A model generated the notes under the pieces. The model ran no database searches and was not told where the DNA came from. It worked only from the letters and a program-made list of their open reading frames with translations. The translations under genes were made by a program, and so were the position numbers. From Poseidonocella pacifica (lineage in GTDB: Bacteria > Pseudomonadota > Alphaproteobacteria > Rhodobacterales > Rhodobacteraceae): 64,000 nt of DNA. The stretch is from the NCBI RefSeq assembly GCF_900111875.1, contig NZ_FOJU01000001.1:124001-188000 (forward strand). The letters run 5' to 3'. Below are positions 43,576 to 53,189 of this stretch, piece after piece; position 1 is the stretch's first letter, and each line of letters starts with the position of its first letter.

Positions 43576-44898
43576 CTACCTCGCGAGGGCGGTTTTGAGC
43601 GCCTCATAGGACGCTTTCGGGGTGCGCTTCAAGCTTTCAAAGTCAACATGGACAAGGCCAAAGCGTTTCTCATAGCCAAGCGCCCACTCATAATTGTCGA
43701 GCAGCGACCAGACGAAATATCCCTTGAGCGGAACACCGTCGTCCAACGCTTGGCGTGCCTTTCCGATGTGGGCATTAAGGTAGTCGATGCGGCCCTGATC
43801 ATCCACGCGGCCATCAACCAGGACATCGGGGTTTGCCATGCCGTTTTCGGTCACATAGAGCGGCAGGTCCCCGGTGTATTCCTGCGCCGTGCGGTGAAGG
43901 AACTTGTAGAGGCCATCGGGATAGATCTCCCAATCCATCTGGGTCTTGGGCAGGGGGCCTGCGACTTCCTGGTGATGCGGCCACGGTCCAGGCGCCGGAG
44001 CGATGAGCTTGCGGGTATAATAGTTGAGGCCACACCAATCGAGCGGCGTGGTGATCGTGCCGAAGTCGTCCTGCCAGCCTCGCGGAAGATGCGGCTCCAG
44101 CCCTTCGAGAACGTTGGCGGGGTAGCTTCCCTTGAAGACGCCTTCGATGAACCACCTGTTGTAATACCCATCATAGAGCGCGGCGGCGCGGGCTGCCTCC
44201 TCGGTATCATCCGCAGGTTCGGCCCATTCCATGTTGAACACACCGCCGAGGTTGGTCATTCCCAAGGCGCGCATGACTTCGATGGACCGGCCATGGGCGA
44301 GAAGGACATGGTGCATGGCTCGGGCTGTGGCGCGAACATCCCGGAGGCCGGGGGCATGATGGCCGAGGAAGTGGCTCATGAACCCCACGCACCATGGCTC
44401 GTTGATTGGGGCGACGGAGTGCATCCGATCGCCGATCCGTCCCATGATGATTTCGGTAAACTCGGCAAAACGCTCCGCTATGTCGCGGTTGCGCCAGCCC
44501 CCTTGATCCGCAAGTGCGGAGGGCAATTCCCAATGATACAGCGTCGCGCAGGGCTTCAACCCGCGGGCCAGCATCGCGTCCGTCAACCTGTCGTAGAAAT
44601 CGAGGCCTTCGGGGTTTGGCGCGCCTTTTCCGTCGGGCTGTACCCGCGCCCAGCTTGTGGAGAAGCGGTAGCAATCGAACCCTGCGGCGGCGAGCAGGTC
44701 AAAGTCTTCCTCGTAGCGGTGATAGTGATCGCAAGCGAGGTTGCCATTCTCTGCACGGACAACATTTCCCGGCGTGTCTGCGAAATCATCCCAATGGGTT
44801 CGTCCTGCGCCGCCAAACTTGTGACCTTCGATCTGATAGCTGGAGGTCGCGGCACCAAAGAGGAAATCCTTCGGGAAATCGCTACGTGTGAAGTTCAT
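43576..44898 (-). CDS. Beta-glucosidase, GH1 family
   Basis: This 440-aa GH1 enzyme has the N-terminal FLFGAATSSYQIEG signature, acid/base Glu in APINEPWC and nucleophile Glu in YVTENGMANPD. It hydrolyses beta-glucosides to glucose in the cytoplasm (no signal peptide). It lies 3 nt from glk and 10 nt from aglR. Confidence 0.94.
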   Translation of the reverse strand: MNFTRSDFPKDFLFGAATSSYQIEGHKFGGAGRTHWDDFADTPGNVVRAENGNLACDHYHRYEEDFDLLAAAGFDCYRFSTSWARVQPDGKGAPNPEGLDFYDRLTDAMLARGLKPCATLYHWELPSALADQGGWRNRDIAERFAEFTEIIMGRIGDRMHSVAPINEPWCVGFMSHFLGHHAPGLRDVRATARAMHHVLLAHGRSIEVMRALGMTNLGGVFNMEWAEPADDTEEAARAAALYDGYYNRWFIEGVFKGSYPANVLEGLEPHLPRGWQDDFGTITTPLDWCGLNYYTRKLIAPAPGPWPHHQEVAGPLPKTQMDWEIYPDGLYKFLHRTAQEYTGDLPLYVTENGMANPDVLVDGRVDDQGRIDYLNAHIGKARQALDDGVPLKGYFVWSLLDNYEWALGYEKRFGLVHVDFESLKRTPKASYEALKTALAR

Positions 44899-44908
44899 GG
44901 GAAATTCC

Positions 44909-45940
44909 TTACAAAGACGCGGGGGCCGGTCCGGTCGATTGGCCCAGTACGAACTCGGCTTCGAGCATGGTGGTTTGCAGCGGAAGGTCGGGGGAGCTGA
45001 GGCTCCGAAGGATCATCTCGGCACAGGTGCGCCCGGCCTCGCGCACGGAAGATTTCGTCGCCGTGAACATAGGTACGTTGCTGCCGTTGCGGAGATAGGA
45101 GAGATCGTCATCGTGAGTGATCAGGGAAATGTCCCGCGCCAATTCCAAGCCGGCCTCGTGGATGGCGCGGCGCGCGCCCACCGCTGAGATCATGGATGAA
45201 CAAAGCAGGGCGGTAGGACGTTCGGATGAGGCGAGCAGGGGGCGCAGCGCTTCGTAGCCATACATCTCCGTCATCTCCCCGCTGCACATCAGCGCAGTAT
45301 CAGGTTCAATGCCCCGCCGTTGATGCGCATCGAGAAAGCCCTGCCGTCTGCGCTGGGCAAAGTCCATGTCTTCCAACCCGTTCAAAAGGGCGATCCGGCG
45401 ATGGCCCAAATCAATGAGGTATCCGGTGGCCCTGTCGAAAGCGCGGCGGTTGTTGATGTCCAGCCAGCTATACGGCCCCGGAGTGTCCGACGCGCGTCCG
45501 TGCACCACGAAGGGGAGGCCGATCCGATTCAGCATCTCGATCCGGTTGTCGCCCGCCCGCGGTCCATGAACGATGACGCCATCGACCGCGCCCTTGCTGA
45601 ACAGTTCGGAATAGACGGCTTCTTCGTCGCGGGGGCCGACAACCGACAGGATGAGATCGTATCCGTTGCGTGAATAGGTCTCCCCCGCGCCGGCGATGAA
45701 ATCGGCAAAGACCGGATTCATCATTTCATGCTGGGTCCGCAACGGGATCACATGCCCGATGGCCATCGAACGCCCCGTCGCGAGCGATCTTGCGCGCCTA
45801 TTGGGGCTGTACCCGTGTTCACTGGCTGCGCGCTGAACCCGCTCTCGTGTGTCTCTGTTGACTTCGGGATAGCCGTTCAGGGCACGGCTGACCGTTGTCT
45901 GGGAAAGCCCGAGATGTGTTGCGAGTTGCTTGAGGTTCAT
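44909..45940 (-). CDS. aglR: LacI-family regulator of alpha-glucoside genes
   Basis: This 343-aa LacI-type repressor has the HTH MNLKQLATHLGLSQTTVSRA and a periplasmic-binding-like sugar domain (LGHRRIALLNGLEDMDFAQR). Position and neighbours match AglR of the rhizobial agl operon. It is divergent from aglE, with operator palindromes in the gap, and probably represses both units until an alpha-glucoside is present. Confidence 0.88.
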   Translation of the reverse strand: MNLKQLATHLGLSQTTVSRALNGYPEVNRDTRERVQRAASEHGYSPNRRARSLATGRSMAIGHVIPLRTQHEMMNPVFADFIAGAGETYSRNGYDLILSVVGPRDEEAVYSELFSKGAVDGVIVHGPRAGDNRIEMLNRIGLPFVVHGRASDTPGPYSWLDINNRRAFDRATGYLIDLGHRRIALLNGLEDMDFAQRRRQGFLDAHQRRGIEPDTALMCSGEMTEMYGYEALRPLLASSERPTALLCSSMISAVGARRAIHEAGLELARDISLITHDDDLSYLRNGSNVPMFTATKSSVREAGRTCAEMILRSLSSPDLPLQTTMLEAEFVLGQSTGPAPASL

Positions 45941-45952
45941 ATTTGAGGGGCC

Positions 45953-45962
45953 AAAGCGCTTT
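45953..45962. promoter_or_regulatory. LacI-type operator near aglR
   Basis: AAAGCGCTTT is a perfect palindrome 12 bp before the aglR start, suited to autoregulation. Confidence 0.75.
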
Positions 45963-46120
45963 CAATTTCGCTTGGACGGTAAACAGAAGCGCAAGCGAGG
46001 TCAAAACGTTTGCGCGCGAGAAATGCCCAAGTCCACTGGGGAGACCGCAAATTGAATTTTGCCCGTGACCCCTCGAACCGATTGACAGGCGTTTACGGAT
46101 CAACAAGGTTGATATGTATC

Positions 46121-46132
46121 CAAAGCGCTTTG
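46121..46132. promoter_or_regulatory. LacI-type operator before aglE
   Basis: CAAAGCGCTTTG is a perfect palindrome 69 bp before the aglE ATG, sharing its 10-bp core with the site near aglR. A TTGACA occurs upstream at 46082, but no good -10 at normal spacing is seen. Confidence 0.75.
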
Positions 46133-46201
46133 ATGGTTGATTCCGTTGGCGCGAGGGTAAACAGTTCTCGCAACGTGGGTTGCGTTCTAGGGAGGAACCA
46201 C

Positions 46202-47554
46202 ATGACTTATCGTTTATACGCCACGGCCGCGGTTATCGCGCTGGCCGGGGGAGTAGCTGGCGCGCAGGATTTGAAATTTCCGGTCGGCGAGAGGGATTTC
46301 ACCTGGGATAGCTACGAAAGCTTTGCCGCCGAACATGACTACAGCGGCGAAACCCTGACGCTCTCCGGTCCGTGGACAGGCGCCGACAAGGCACTGGTAG
46401 ATAGCGTACTTGCGTATTTTGCCCAAGCGACCGGCGCGAATGTCACCTATTCCGGCTCCGACAGCTTTGAAAACGATTTTGTCATCGCAGCACAGGCCAA
46501 CACGCCTACCGACATTGCAATCTTCCCCCAGCCGGGTCTCGCCGCTGATATGGCTGCGCGTGGCTATCTGGTCCCCTTGGGCGAAGACACAGCAGAATGG
46601 GTCAAGGAAAACTATGCCGCTGGCGAAAGCTGGGTCGATCTGGGCACCTTTGCGGGCGAAGACGGATCCGAGGCGATCTATGGTTTCTTTTACAAAGTCG
46701 ATTTGAAATCCCTTGTCTGGTTTGCCCCCGAGGCGTTTGAGGAGAACGGCTACGAGGTTCCCGAAACGATGGAGGATCTCAAGGCGCTTTCCGATCAGAT
46801 CGTTGCCGACGGGGGCACCCCTTGGTGCATCGGGCTGGGTTCTGGTGCCGCGACGGGCTGGCCGGCCACCGACTGGGTCGAGGATCTTCTGCTGCGGACG
46901 CAGCCTCCCGAAGTCTATGACGGTTGGGTCTCCAACGAGATCAAGTTCGACGACGAACGTATCGTCGCGGCCATCGAGGAGTTTGGCGAATTCGCTCTGA
47001 ATGGCGACTATGTCAACGGTGGCACCGAAGCGGTGGCAAGCACGGATTTCCGCGACAGCCCCGGCGGCCTGTTCACCTTCCCGCCCGAGTGCTACATGCA
47101 TCGCCAGGCGTCCTTCATTCCGACCTTCTTCCCCGAAGGCACCGTGATGGGTGAGGATGCGGATTTCTTCTACTTCCCTGCCTACGAGAGCAAGGATCTC
47201 GGCAAGCCGGTACTGGGTGCGGGCACGCTTTTTGCGATCGCCAACGACAAGGAAGTTGCACACGGGCTGATCGATTTCCTCCAGACGACAATCGCGCATG
47301 AAATCTGGATGGCGCAGTCGGGTTTCCTGACACCGCTGAAGGCAGCCAACCCGGATATCTATGCGACCGATACGCTTCGCGGACAGGGCGAAATCCTGAC
47401 CAACGCGACGACCTTCCGCTTTGATGGGTCGGACCTGATGCCGGGTGAAATTGGCGCGGGGGCCTTCTGGACCGGCATGGTCGATTATACCACCGGCAAG
47501 GATGCAGCCACCGTCGCGGCGGATATTCAGGCCCGCTGGGACCAGATCGACTGA
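46202..47554 (+). CDS. aglE: Alpha-glucoside ABC transporter, substrate-binding protein
   Basis: This 450-aa periplasmic protein has a signal peptide (LYATAAVIALAGGVAGAQ) and a family 1 solute-binding fold. It captures alpha-glucosides such as maltose, sucrose or trehalose. AGGGAGG precedes the ATG at 46202. First gene of aglEFGAK. Confidence 0.92.
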   Translation: MTYRLYATAAVIALAGGVAGAQDLKFPVGERDFTWDSYESFAAEHDYSGETLTLSGPWTGADKALVDSVLAYFAQATGANVTYSGSDSFENDFVIAAQANTPTDIAIFPQPGLAADMAARGYLVPLGEDTAEWVKENYAAGESWVDLGTFAGEDGSEAIYGFFYKVDLKSLVWFAPEAFEENGYEVPETMEDLKALSDQIVADGGTPWCIGLGSGAATGWPATDWVEDLLLRTQPPEVYDGWVSNEIKFDDERIVAAIEEFGEFALNGDYVNGGTEAVASTDFRDSPGGLFTFPPECYMHRQASFIPTFFPEGTVMGEDADFFYFPAYESKDLGKPVLGAGTLFAIANDKEVAHGLIDFLQTTIAHEIWMAQSGFLTPLKAANPDIYATDTLRGQGEILTNATTFRFDGSDLMPGEIGAGAFWTGMVDYTTGKDAATVAADIQARWDQID

Positions 47555-47617
47555 AACGCTTTTCGGATCGCGGGCACCAGCCCGCGGTCCGGATGACACG
47601 AGGAGGGAGAGCTGGCC

Positions 47618-48598
47618 ATGAGTCCCATTCTGCAAGGGATCATCACGATCATCATCGGCGTCGGGGGATGTGTCGGATATTTTTTCCTTTCAAACCTGAT
47701 CCTCGATACCTTAATCTATCCCGCGCGCGGCAAGAACATTGCCAGCAACATTCGCAGGGCCAACATGGTTCGGCCGTGGCTCTTTCTGTTTCCGGCTATC
47801 TTCGCACTCAGCCTGTATCTGGTTTATCCCGTAATAGGCTCCTTCCTGCGCTCGCTCTACAACAGATCGGGCAACGAATTCATCGGCTTGCAAAACTACG
47901 TCGAGCTTTTTGCTTCTCCGGAATTTCGCACCGCCTTCCTGAACAACATTCTCTGGGCGCTCGTGGTGCCGGCCGGAGCGACGGCGTTCGGCTTGCTCGC
48001 CGCGCAGCTGACCGATCGTCTTTCTTGGGGAAACATCGCCAAGTCGCTGATCTTCATGCCGATGGCGATTTCCTTTGTGGGGGCGTCGCTCATCTGGAAG
48101 TTCGTCTATGCCTATGACGCCGATATCGGGCTCATCAACGCCATTCGTGCCGGGCTCTTCGGGTCTGAACCCGTGGATGTGATGCAGATTCCGTTCTGGA
48201 ACAACTTCTTCCTGATGTTCATTCTGGTGTGGATCCAGACAGGGTTTGCGATGGTCATTCTTTCCGCCGCCTTGCGCGGCATTCCCGAAGAAACCATCGA
48301 GGCCGCGATCATCGACGGGGCCAATCCGTTTCAGATTTTCTTCAAAATCAAGGTGCCGCAGATCATGGGGACAATCGTGGTCGTCTGGACCACGATCACC
48401 ATCCTCGTGCTCAAGGTATTCGATATCGTCTACACCATGACGGGCGGCAACTTCGGAACAGAGATCCTGCCGAGCTACATGATGTCGTTCATGTTCCGCG
48501 ACGACGGCCGAGCAACGGCCATCGCCTTCGTCATCATGCTTGTCGTCCTGCCCGTGATGGTCTGGAACATCCGACAGGCCCGGGCCGAGCAGCGCTGA
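47618..48598 (+). CDS. aglF: Alpha-glucoside ABC transporter permease
   Basis: This 326-aa inner-membrane permease begins with helices from residue 5 and carries the EAA loop (EETIEAAIIDGANPFQIFFK) that contacts the ATPase. Confidence 0.92.
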   Translation: MSPILQGIITIIIGVGGCVGYFFLSNLILDTLIYPARGKNIASNIRRANMVRPWLFLFPAIFALSLYLVYPVIGSFLRSLYNRSGNEFIGLQNYVELFASPEFRTAFLNNILWALVVPAGATAFGLLAAQLTDRLSWGNIAKSLIFMPMAISFVGASLIWKFVYAYDADIGLINAIRAGLFGSEPVDVMQIPFWNNFFLMFILVWIQTGFAMVILSAALRGIPEETIEAAIIDGANPFQIFFKIKVPQIMGTIVVVWTTITILVLKVFDIVYTMTGGNFGTEILPSYMMSFMFRDDGRATAIAFVIMLVVLPVMVWNIRQARAEQR

Positions 48599-48608
48599 GG
48601 GAGAAGAC

Positions 48609-49760
48609 ATGGATAATATCGCAGGACAAAAAACCGGCCTTGCTTGGGCCACCCATATCTCGGTGCTTCTGCTGGTGCTTATCTGGCTCATCCCGACGGT
48701 CGGTTTGCTGATCTCCTCTTTTCGCGACCGGGATCAGATTTCGGCGTCTGGCTGGTGGGAAGCGCCCTTTGCGGTCGAATTGACCGCCCGGGGACGCACA
48801 AGCGCCGAGGCAGTGCCGGAAGGGGGCGGCTTTGTCATTACAGGGAACATCTTCGACGACGAAGAGGCGGCCTCCTATTTCGGCGCGTCACCCGGCGCGG
48901 TCGTCGCTTTCGGCACCCGCGGCGCGGCCCCTACGGAGTTCGAAGCGGGCACGGTGGCGGATCTCGGGGATGGAGAGAGCCTGTCTATCAACCCAGATGG
49001 CACCTATCGCTGGGTCACCCCCGAGGAACCGGGAAGCCGGGGTCAGAGGGTCTATTTTGCGGCAAATTCTCCGCCAAAGTTCACGCTGGACAACTATCGA
49101 ACGGTGCTGGCAGCGGATAACATGGACCGGGCCTTCATCAACACGCTGACGGTCACGATCCCCGCCACGGTTATTCCAATCCTGGTCGCGGCCTTCGCCG
49201 CTTATGCGCTGGCGTGGATGGAGTTTCCCGGACGGGGGCTTTTGATCGCGGCGGTGGTCGGTCTGCTTGTCGTTCCGCTGCAACTGGCATTGGTTCCTAT
49301 GCTCAATTTCCACAACGCGATCGGTGTGGGCCAGAGCTTTGTCGGCATTTGGTTCGCACATACCGCCTTTGGGATGCCGCTCGCGGTCTATCTGCTTCGC
49401 AATTACATGATTGGCTTGCCGCGTGACATCATCGAATGCGCCAAGGTGGACGGCGCCACGGATTTTCAGGTTTTTACGCGGATCGTGCTTCCCCTGAGTT
49501 TTCCCGCCCTCGCAGCCTTCGCAATCTTTCAGTTTCTGTGGACATGGAACGACCTGCTTGTGGCGAAGGTGTTTTTGCCATCCTCGGATGAGGCAAAGGT
49601 CATGACGGTCAAGATCGCCGATGACCTGCTCGGCTCTCGCGGCGGGGACTGGGGTATTCTGGCGACGGCGGCCTTCGTGTCCATCGCGGTGCCGCTTGTC
49701 GTCTTCTTCACGATGCAACGTTTTCTGGTACGGGGCCTGCTCGCAGGCTCTGTCAAATAA
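48609..49760 (+). CDS. aglG: Alpha-glucoside ABC transporter permease
   Basis: This 383-aa permease has an EAA loop (DIIECAKVDGATDFQVFTRI). Between the first helix (HISVLLLVLIWLIPTVGLLI) and the rest lies a large periplasmic insert of about 115 residues, as in AglG proteins. Confidence 0.92.
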   Translation: MDNIAGQKTGLAWATHISVLLLVLIWLIPTVGLLISSFRDRDQISASGWWEAPFAVELTARGRTSAEAVPEGGGFVITGNIFDDEEAASYFGASPGAVVAFGTRGAAPTEFEAGTVADLGDGESLSINPDGTYRWVTPEEPGSRGQRVYFAANSPPKFTLDNYRTVLAADNMDRAFINTLTVTIPATVIPILVAAFAAYALAWMEFPGRGLLIAAVVGLLVVPLQLALVPMLNFHNAIGVGQSFVGIWFAHTAFGMPLAVYLLRNYMIGLPRDIIECAKVDGATDFQVFTRIVLPLSFPALAAFAIFQFLWTWNDLLVAKVFLPSSDEAKVMTVKIADDLLGSRGGDWGILATAAFVSIAVPLVVFFTMQRFLVRGLLAGSVK

Positions 49761-49775
49761 GGACCGAACCTTCTC

Positions 49776-51428
49776 ATGACGATGACTTCTACGGATCTGG
49801 GCTCCGGGCCCGCGCCCGATCAGGACTGGTGGCGCGGCGCGGTGGTCTATCAGGTCTATCCCCGCAGTTTTCAGGATAGCAACGGCGACGGGATCGGAGA
49901 TCTTTCCGGGATTATCCACCGCATGGAGTATCTGCGTACGCTCGGGGTGGATGCGATCTGGATCTCGCCCTTCTTTCGCTCGCCGATGCGGGATTTCGGG
50001 TACGATGTTTCCGATTACCGCGATGTCGATCCGATGTTTGGCACGTTGGGGGATTTTGATGCGCTGGTTCACCGTGCCCATGAATGCGGGATCCGTGTCA
50101 TCATAGATCTGGTGCTGAGCCATACCTCCTCGGATCATCCGTGGTTCAAGGAAAGCCGCTCGGGGCGCGACAATTCCAAGTCCGACTGGTACGTCTGGGC
50201 CGATCCGAAACCCGATGGCACTCCGCCCAACAATTGGCTTTCGATCTTCGGCGGGTCTGCATGGGAGTGGGACGGGGAGCGGATGCAGTACTACCTGCAT
50301 AACTTCCTGACCGAGCAGCCCGATCTCAACTTCCACAATGAGGACGTGCAGCAACAGCTTCTGGATGTGTTTCGCTATTGGCTCGACCGGGGAGTCGACG
50401 GGTTTCGCCTCGATACGGTCAACTTCTATTTTCATGATCAGAAACTGCGCGACAATCCACCCCTCCCTCCCGAGTTGCAAAACGACAGCACGGCACCGTC
50501 GATCAACCCCTATAATTTTCAGGATCATCTCCACGACAAGACGCAGCCGGAGAACCTTGAATTTCTTCGCAAACTACGCGCGGTTATGGATGAGTATCCC
50601 GCGATTACCTCGGTTGGCGAAGTCGGCGAGAGCCAGCGCGGGATGCAGGTGCAAGCCGAGTATACCAAGGGTCATGACCACCTGCATATGTGCTACGGCT
50701 TTGATTTTCTGTCGAATGCTTTCCCCACGCCCGCGCGCATCGCAGAAGTGCTAGAGCGTTTCGATGTCGAAGCGCCGGATAGTTGGGCCTGTTGGGCGTT
50801 TTCCAACCACGATGTTGTGCGCCATGCCTCGCGCTGGAATCTGGGCCACGAACTGGTGCGGACATATGCCGCGATATTGATGAGCCTGCGCGGCACCGTC
50901 TGCTTGTATCAGGGCGAAGAGCTTGGCCTGACGGAAGCTTACGTTCCATTTGAGGATCTTCAGGACCCCTATGGCAAACGGTTCTGGCCAAAATTCAAGG
51001 GGCGCGATGGGTGCAGGACTCCGATGCCGTGGGTGCAGGACAACGCAAATGGCGGTTTCACGGATTCCAAGCCTTGGCTGCCTGTGGCGGTAGAGCATCT
51101 TGAGCGCGCCGTGACGCGTCAGGATGCAGATCAGAACTCCACACTCACGTTTTATCGCAACATGATTGCCTTTCGGAATGCCCACGAGCCCATTCGCAAG
51201 GGCACGATCCGCTTTGTCGAAAGAGGCCCCGATATGCTCAGCTTTGTGCGTGAATATGAGGGAAACCGTGTCTTCTGTGCGTTCAACCTCTCGGGCAAGG
51301 CGCAGCCTTTGGATTTGCCGGAGGGAGATTGGATGCGCGATCAGGGTGCGCCCTTCACGATCAGCGAGACGGAGCGCGGCATGCACTTGCCGCCCTATCA
51401 GGCCTATTTCGGCGTGGCAGCCGAGTAA
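49776..51428 (+). CDS. aglA: Alpha-glucosidase, GH13 family
   Basis: This 550-aa GH13 enzyme has VIIDLVLSHTSSDHPWF, nucleophile Asp in GVDGFRLDTVN, acid Glu in ITSVGEVGESQ and the transition-state Asp in WAFSNHDVVR. It splits imported alpha-glucosides in the cytoplasm to glucose, feeding glk. Confidence 0.94.
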   Translation: MTMTSTDLGSGPAPDQDWWRGAVVYQVYPRSFQDSNGDGIGDLSGIIHRMEYLRTLGVDAIWISPFFRSPMRDFGYDVSDYRDVDPMFGTLGDFDALVHRAHECGIRVIIDLVLSHTSSDHPWFKESRSGRDNSKSDWYVWADPKPDGTPPNNWLSIFGGSAWEWDGERMQYYLHNFLTEQPDLNFHNEDVQQQLLDVFRYWLDRGVDGFRLDTVNFYFHDQKLRDNPPLPPELQNDSTAPSINPYNFQDHLHDKTQPENLEFLRKLRAVMDEYPAITSVGEVGESQRGMQVQAEYTKGHDHLHMCYGFDFLSNAFPTPARIAEVLERFDVEAPDSWACWAFSNHDVVRHASRWNLGHELVRTYAAILMSLRGTVCLYQGEELGLTEAYVPFEDLQDPYGKRFWPKFKGRDGCRTPMPWVQDNANGGFTDSKPWLPVAVEHLERAVTRQDADQNSTLTFYRNMIAFRNAHEPIRKGTIRFVERGPDMLSFVREYEGNRVFCAFNLSGKAQPLDLPEGDWMRDQGAPFTISETERGMHLPPYQAYFGVAAE

Positions 51429-51449
51429 AAACAAGAACGGGAGGGCGCG

Positions 51450-52544
51450 ATGGCCGATCTGAAACTCAAGGATGTCGCAAAGGTCTATGGCGGCAAGGTC
51501 GAGGTGCTCAAGAATATCGACCTCGAAATCACCAAGGGCGAACTCGTGGTTTTCGTCGGCCCTTCGGGTTGCGGCAAATCCACTCTTCTGCGGATGATCG
51601 CGGGGCTGGAAAAGATCAGCTCTGGCACGTTGGAAATTGACGGAATGGTGGTCAATGACGTGCCCCCGTCGCAACGCGGCATTGCAATGGTGTTTCAGTC
51701 CTACGCGCTCTATCCGCACATGACGGTGCGGGACAACATGAGCTTTGCGCTGAAACTGGCCAAGAAGAGCAAAGAGGAGATCGAGGCCGCTGTTGGGAAG
51801 GCCGCGCGCATTCTTCAACTCGATCCCTATCTGGACCGGCTTCCCAAGGAATTGTCCGGTGGGCAGCGACAGCGCGTCGCAATCGGACGCTCGATCGTGC
51901 GCGATCCCAAAGTCTATTTGTTTGATGAACCCCTCTCAAACCTCGATGCGGCCCTGCGCGTGGCGACACGGATCGAGATCGCCAAGCTGAAGGAGCAGAT
52001 GCCCGACAGCACGATGGTCTACGTGACCCACGATCAGGTCGAGGCAATGACGCTTGCCAGTCGGATTGTTGTCCTCGCCAACAAGGGGATCGCGCAGGTC
52101 GGCACCCCGTTGCAGCTTTACGAACGGCCGGAAAACGAATTCGTGGCGCAGTTCATCGGCTCTCCCGCCATGAACCTGCTGCCCGGTGAGATCGTGAAGA
52201 CGGGTCCGCGCACCACGGTCCGCCTTTCGGGTGGTGGTCTTGCCGAAGCCGATGTTCCGACGACCGAAAAGGACCGCGGCTTGCAGGTCAACGTCGGGGT
52301 CCGCCCCGAAGATCTGATCGCGGCCGCCGCAGAAGAGCCTGCACTGTATGAAGGCACGGTCGATATCCTTGAGGCGCTCGGTGAGGTGACCGTGCTCTAT
52401 TTCGTGCCCGAAGAGGGGCGCGATCCGGTTATAGCGAAGCTTCCGGGCATCCATGACAACCTGCGAGGAAATCAGGTGCGCCTGAAAGCGGCCCCGGAAA
52501 AAGTTCAGATATTCAACAACGGTCGATCCTTGCACTATCGCTGA
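51450..52544 (+). CDS. aglK: Alpha-glucoside ABC transporter, ATP-binding protein
   Basis: This 364-aa MalK-type ATPase has Walker A GPSGCGKSTLLRM, signature LSGGQRQRVAIGR, Walker B VYLFDEPLSNLD and a C-terminal TOBE domain. It energises AglFG. Confidence 0.94.
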   Translation: MADLKLKDVAKVYGGKVEVLKNIDLEITKGELVVFVGPSGCGKSTLLRMIAGLEKISSGTLEIDGMVVNDVPPSQRGIAMVFQSYALYPHMTVRDNMSFALKLAKKSKEEIEAAVGKAARILQLDPYLDRLPKELSGGQRQRVAIGRSIVRDPKVYLFDEPLSNLDAALRVATRIEIAKLKEQMPDSTMVYVTHDQVEAMTLASRIVVLANKGIAQVGTPLQLYERPENEFVAQFIGSPAMNLLPGEIVKTGPRTTVRLSGGGLAEADVPTTEKDRGLQVNVGVRPEDLIAAAAEEPALYEGTVDILEALGEVTVLYFVPEEGRDPVIAKLPGIHDNLRGNQVRLKAAPEKVQIFNNGRSLHYR

Positions 52545-52551
52545 GGCGAGG

Positions 52552-53106
52552 TCACCGCTCCGCTGCGGTGTCCAGCACCTCAAAGAGCGCGTCGACCGTA
52601 CTCACCACGCTGAACAGGTTCAGCAAGGAGGAATCCGCGAAGCCTTCGTCGACCACATGGTTGACGAGGGACACAAGAGGTTGCCAGTAGCCTTCGGTAT
52701 CAAGCAGGAGGATCGGCTTTTGGTGCAAGCCAAGCTGCGCCCACGTCAGGACCTCGAAAAACTCGTCCAGCGATCCCGCCCCGCCGGGCAGCACGACAAT
52801 CGCGTCACAGTTCATGAACATGACTTTCTTGCGCTCATGCATCGTCTCCGTGACGATGAAGCGCTTCAAGTCCGTCTTTCCGACCTCACGTTCGAGAAGG
52901 TGGATGGGGATGACGCCGAAGGTATCGGCGCCCGCTTCTTGTGCTGATCTCGCGACCGCGCCCATGAGACCGATGTCGCCCGCACCATAGACAAGGCGCC
53001 AACGACGCTCCGCGATTTCCTTACCGACTTGCGTGGCAGCGATCTCATAGGTGGGGCGGGCGCCGGGGCGTGAACCGCAAAAGACACAGACAGAGAGGGA
53101 AGCCAT
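52552..53106 (-). CDS. LOG-family protein (cytokinin-nucleotide phosphoribohydrolase type)
   Basis: This 184-aa LOG-like protein has VCVFCGSRPGARP, RLVYGAGDIGLMGAVA, ETMHERKKVMF and LPGGAGSLDEFFE, the PGGxGTxxE motif with Ser for Thr. Family enzymes release free base from nucleoside monophosphates. The start at 53106 is used; it converges with aglK. Confidence 0.88.
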   Translation of the reverse strand: MASLSVCVFCGSRPGARPTYEIAATQVGKEIAERRWRLVYGAGDIGLMGAVARSAQEAGADTFGVIPIHLLEREVGKTDLKRFIVTETMHERKKVMFMNCDAIVVLPGGAGSLDEFFEVLTWAQLGLHQKPILLLDTEGYWQPLVSLVNHVVDEGFADSSLLNLFSVVSTVDALFEVLDTAAER

Positions 53107-53189
53107 CGCGAAATTCCTTTGCTTTTGACCCTTGTTAGCTCTGTTGATACCTTCTCTCAACCACCCATAGAGAGGGGATCCGGCGCCCG

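Noticed and set aside
43447-45000. Rightward ORF of 517 codons opposite glk and the beta-glucosidase
   Set aside because: The minus strand has clear catalytic motifs for both enzymes.
46214-47635. Leftward ORF of 473 codons opposite aglE
   Set aside because: Antisense to a signal-peptide-bearing solute-binding protein in operon context; no domain.
48888-50534. Leftward ORF of 548 codons opposite aglG and aglA
   Set aside because: Crosses two well-supported genes on the other strand and has shadow-type composition.
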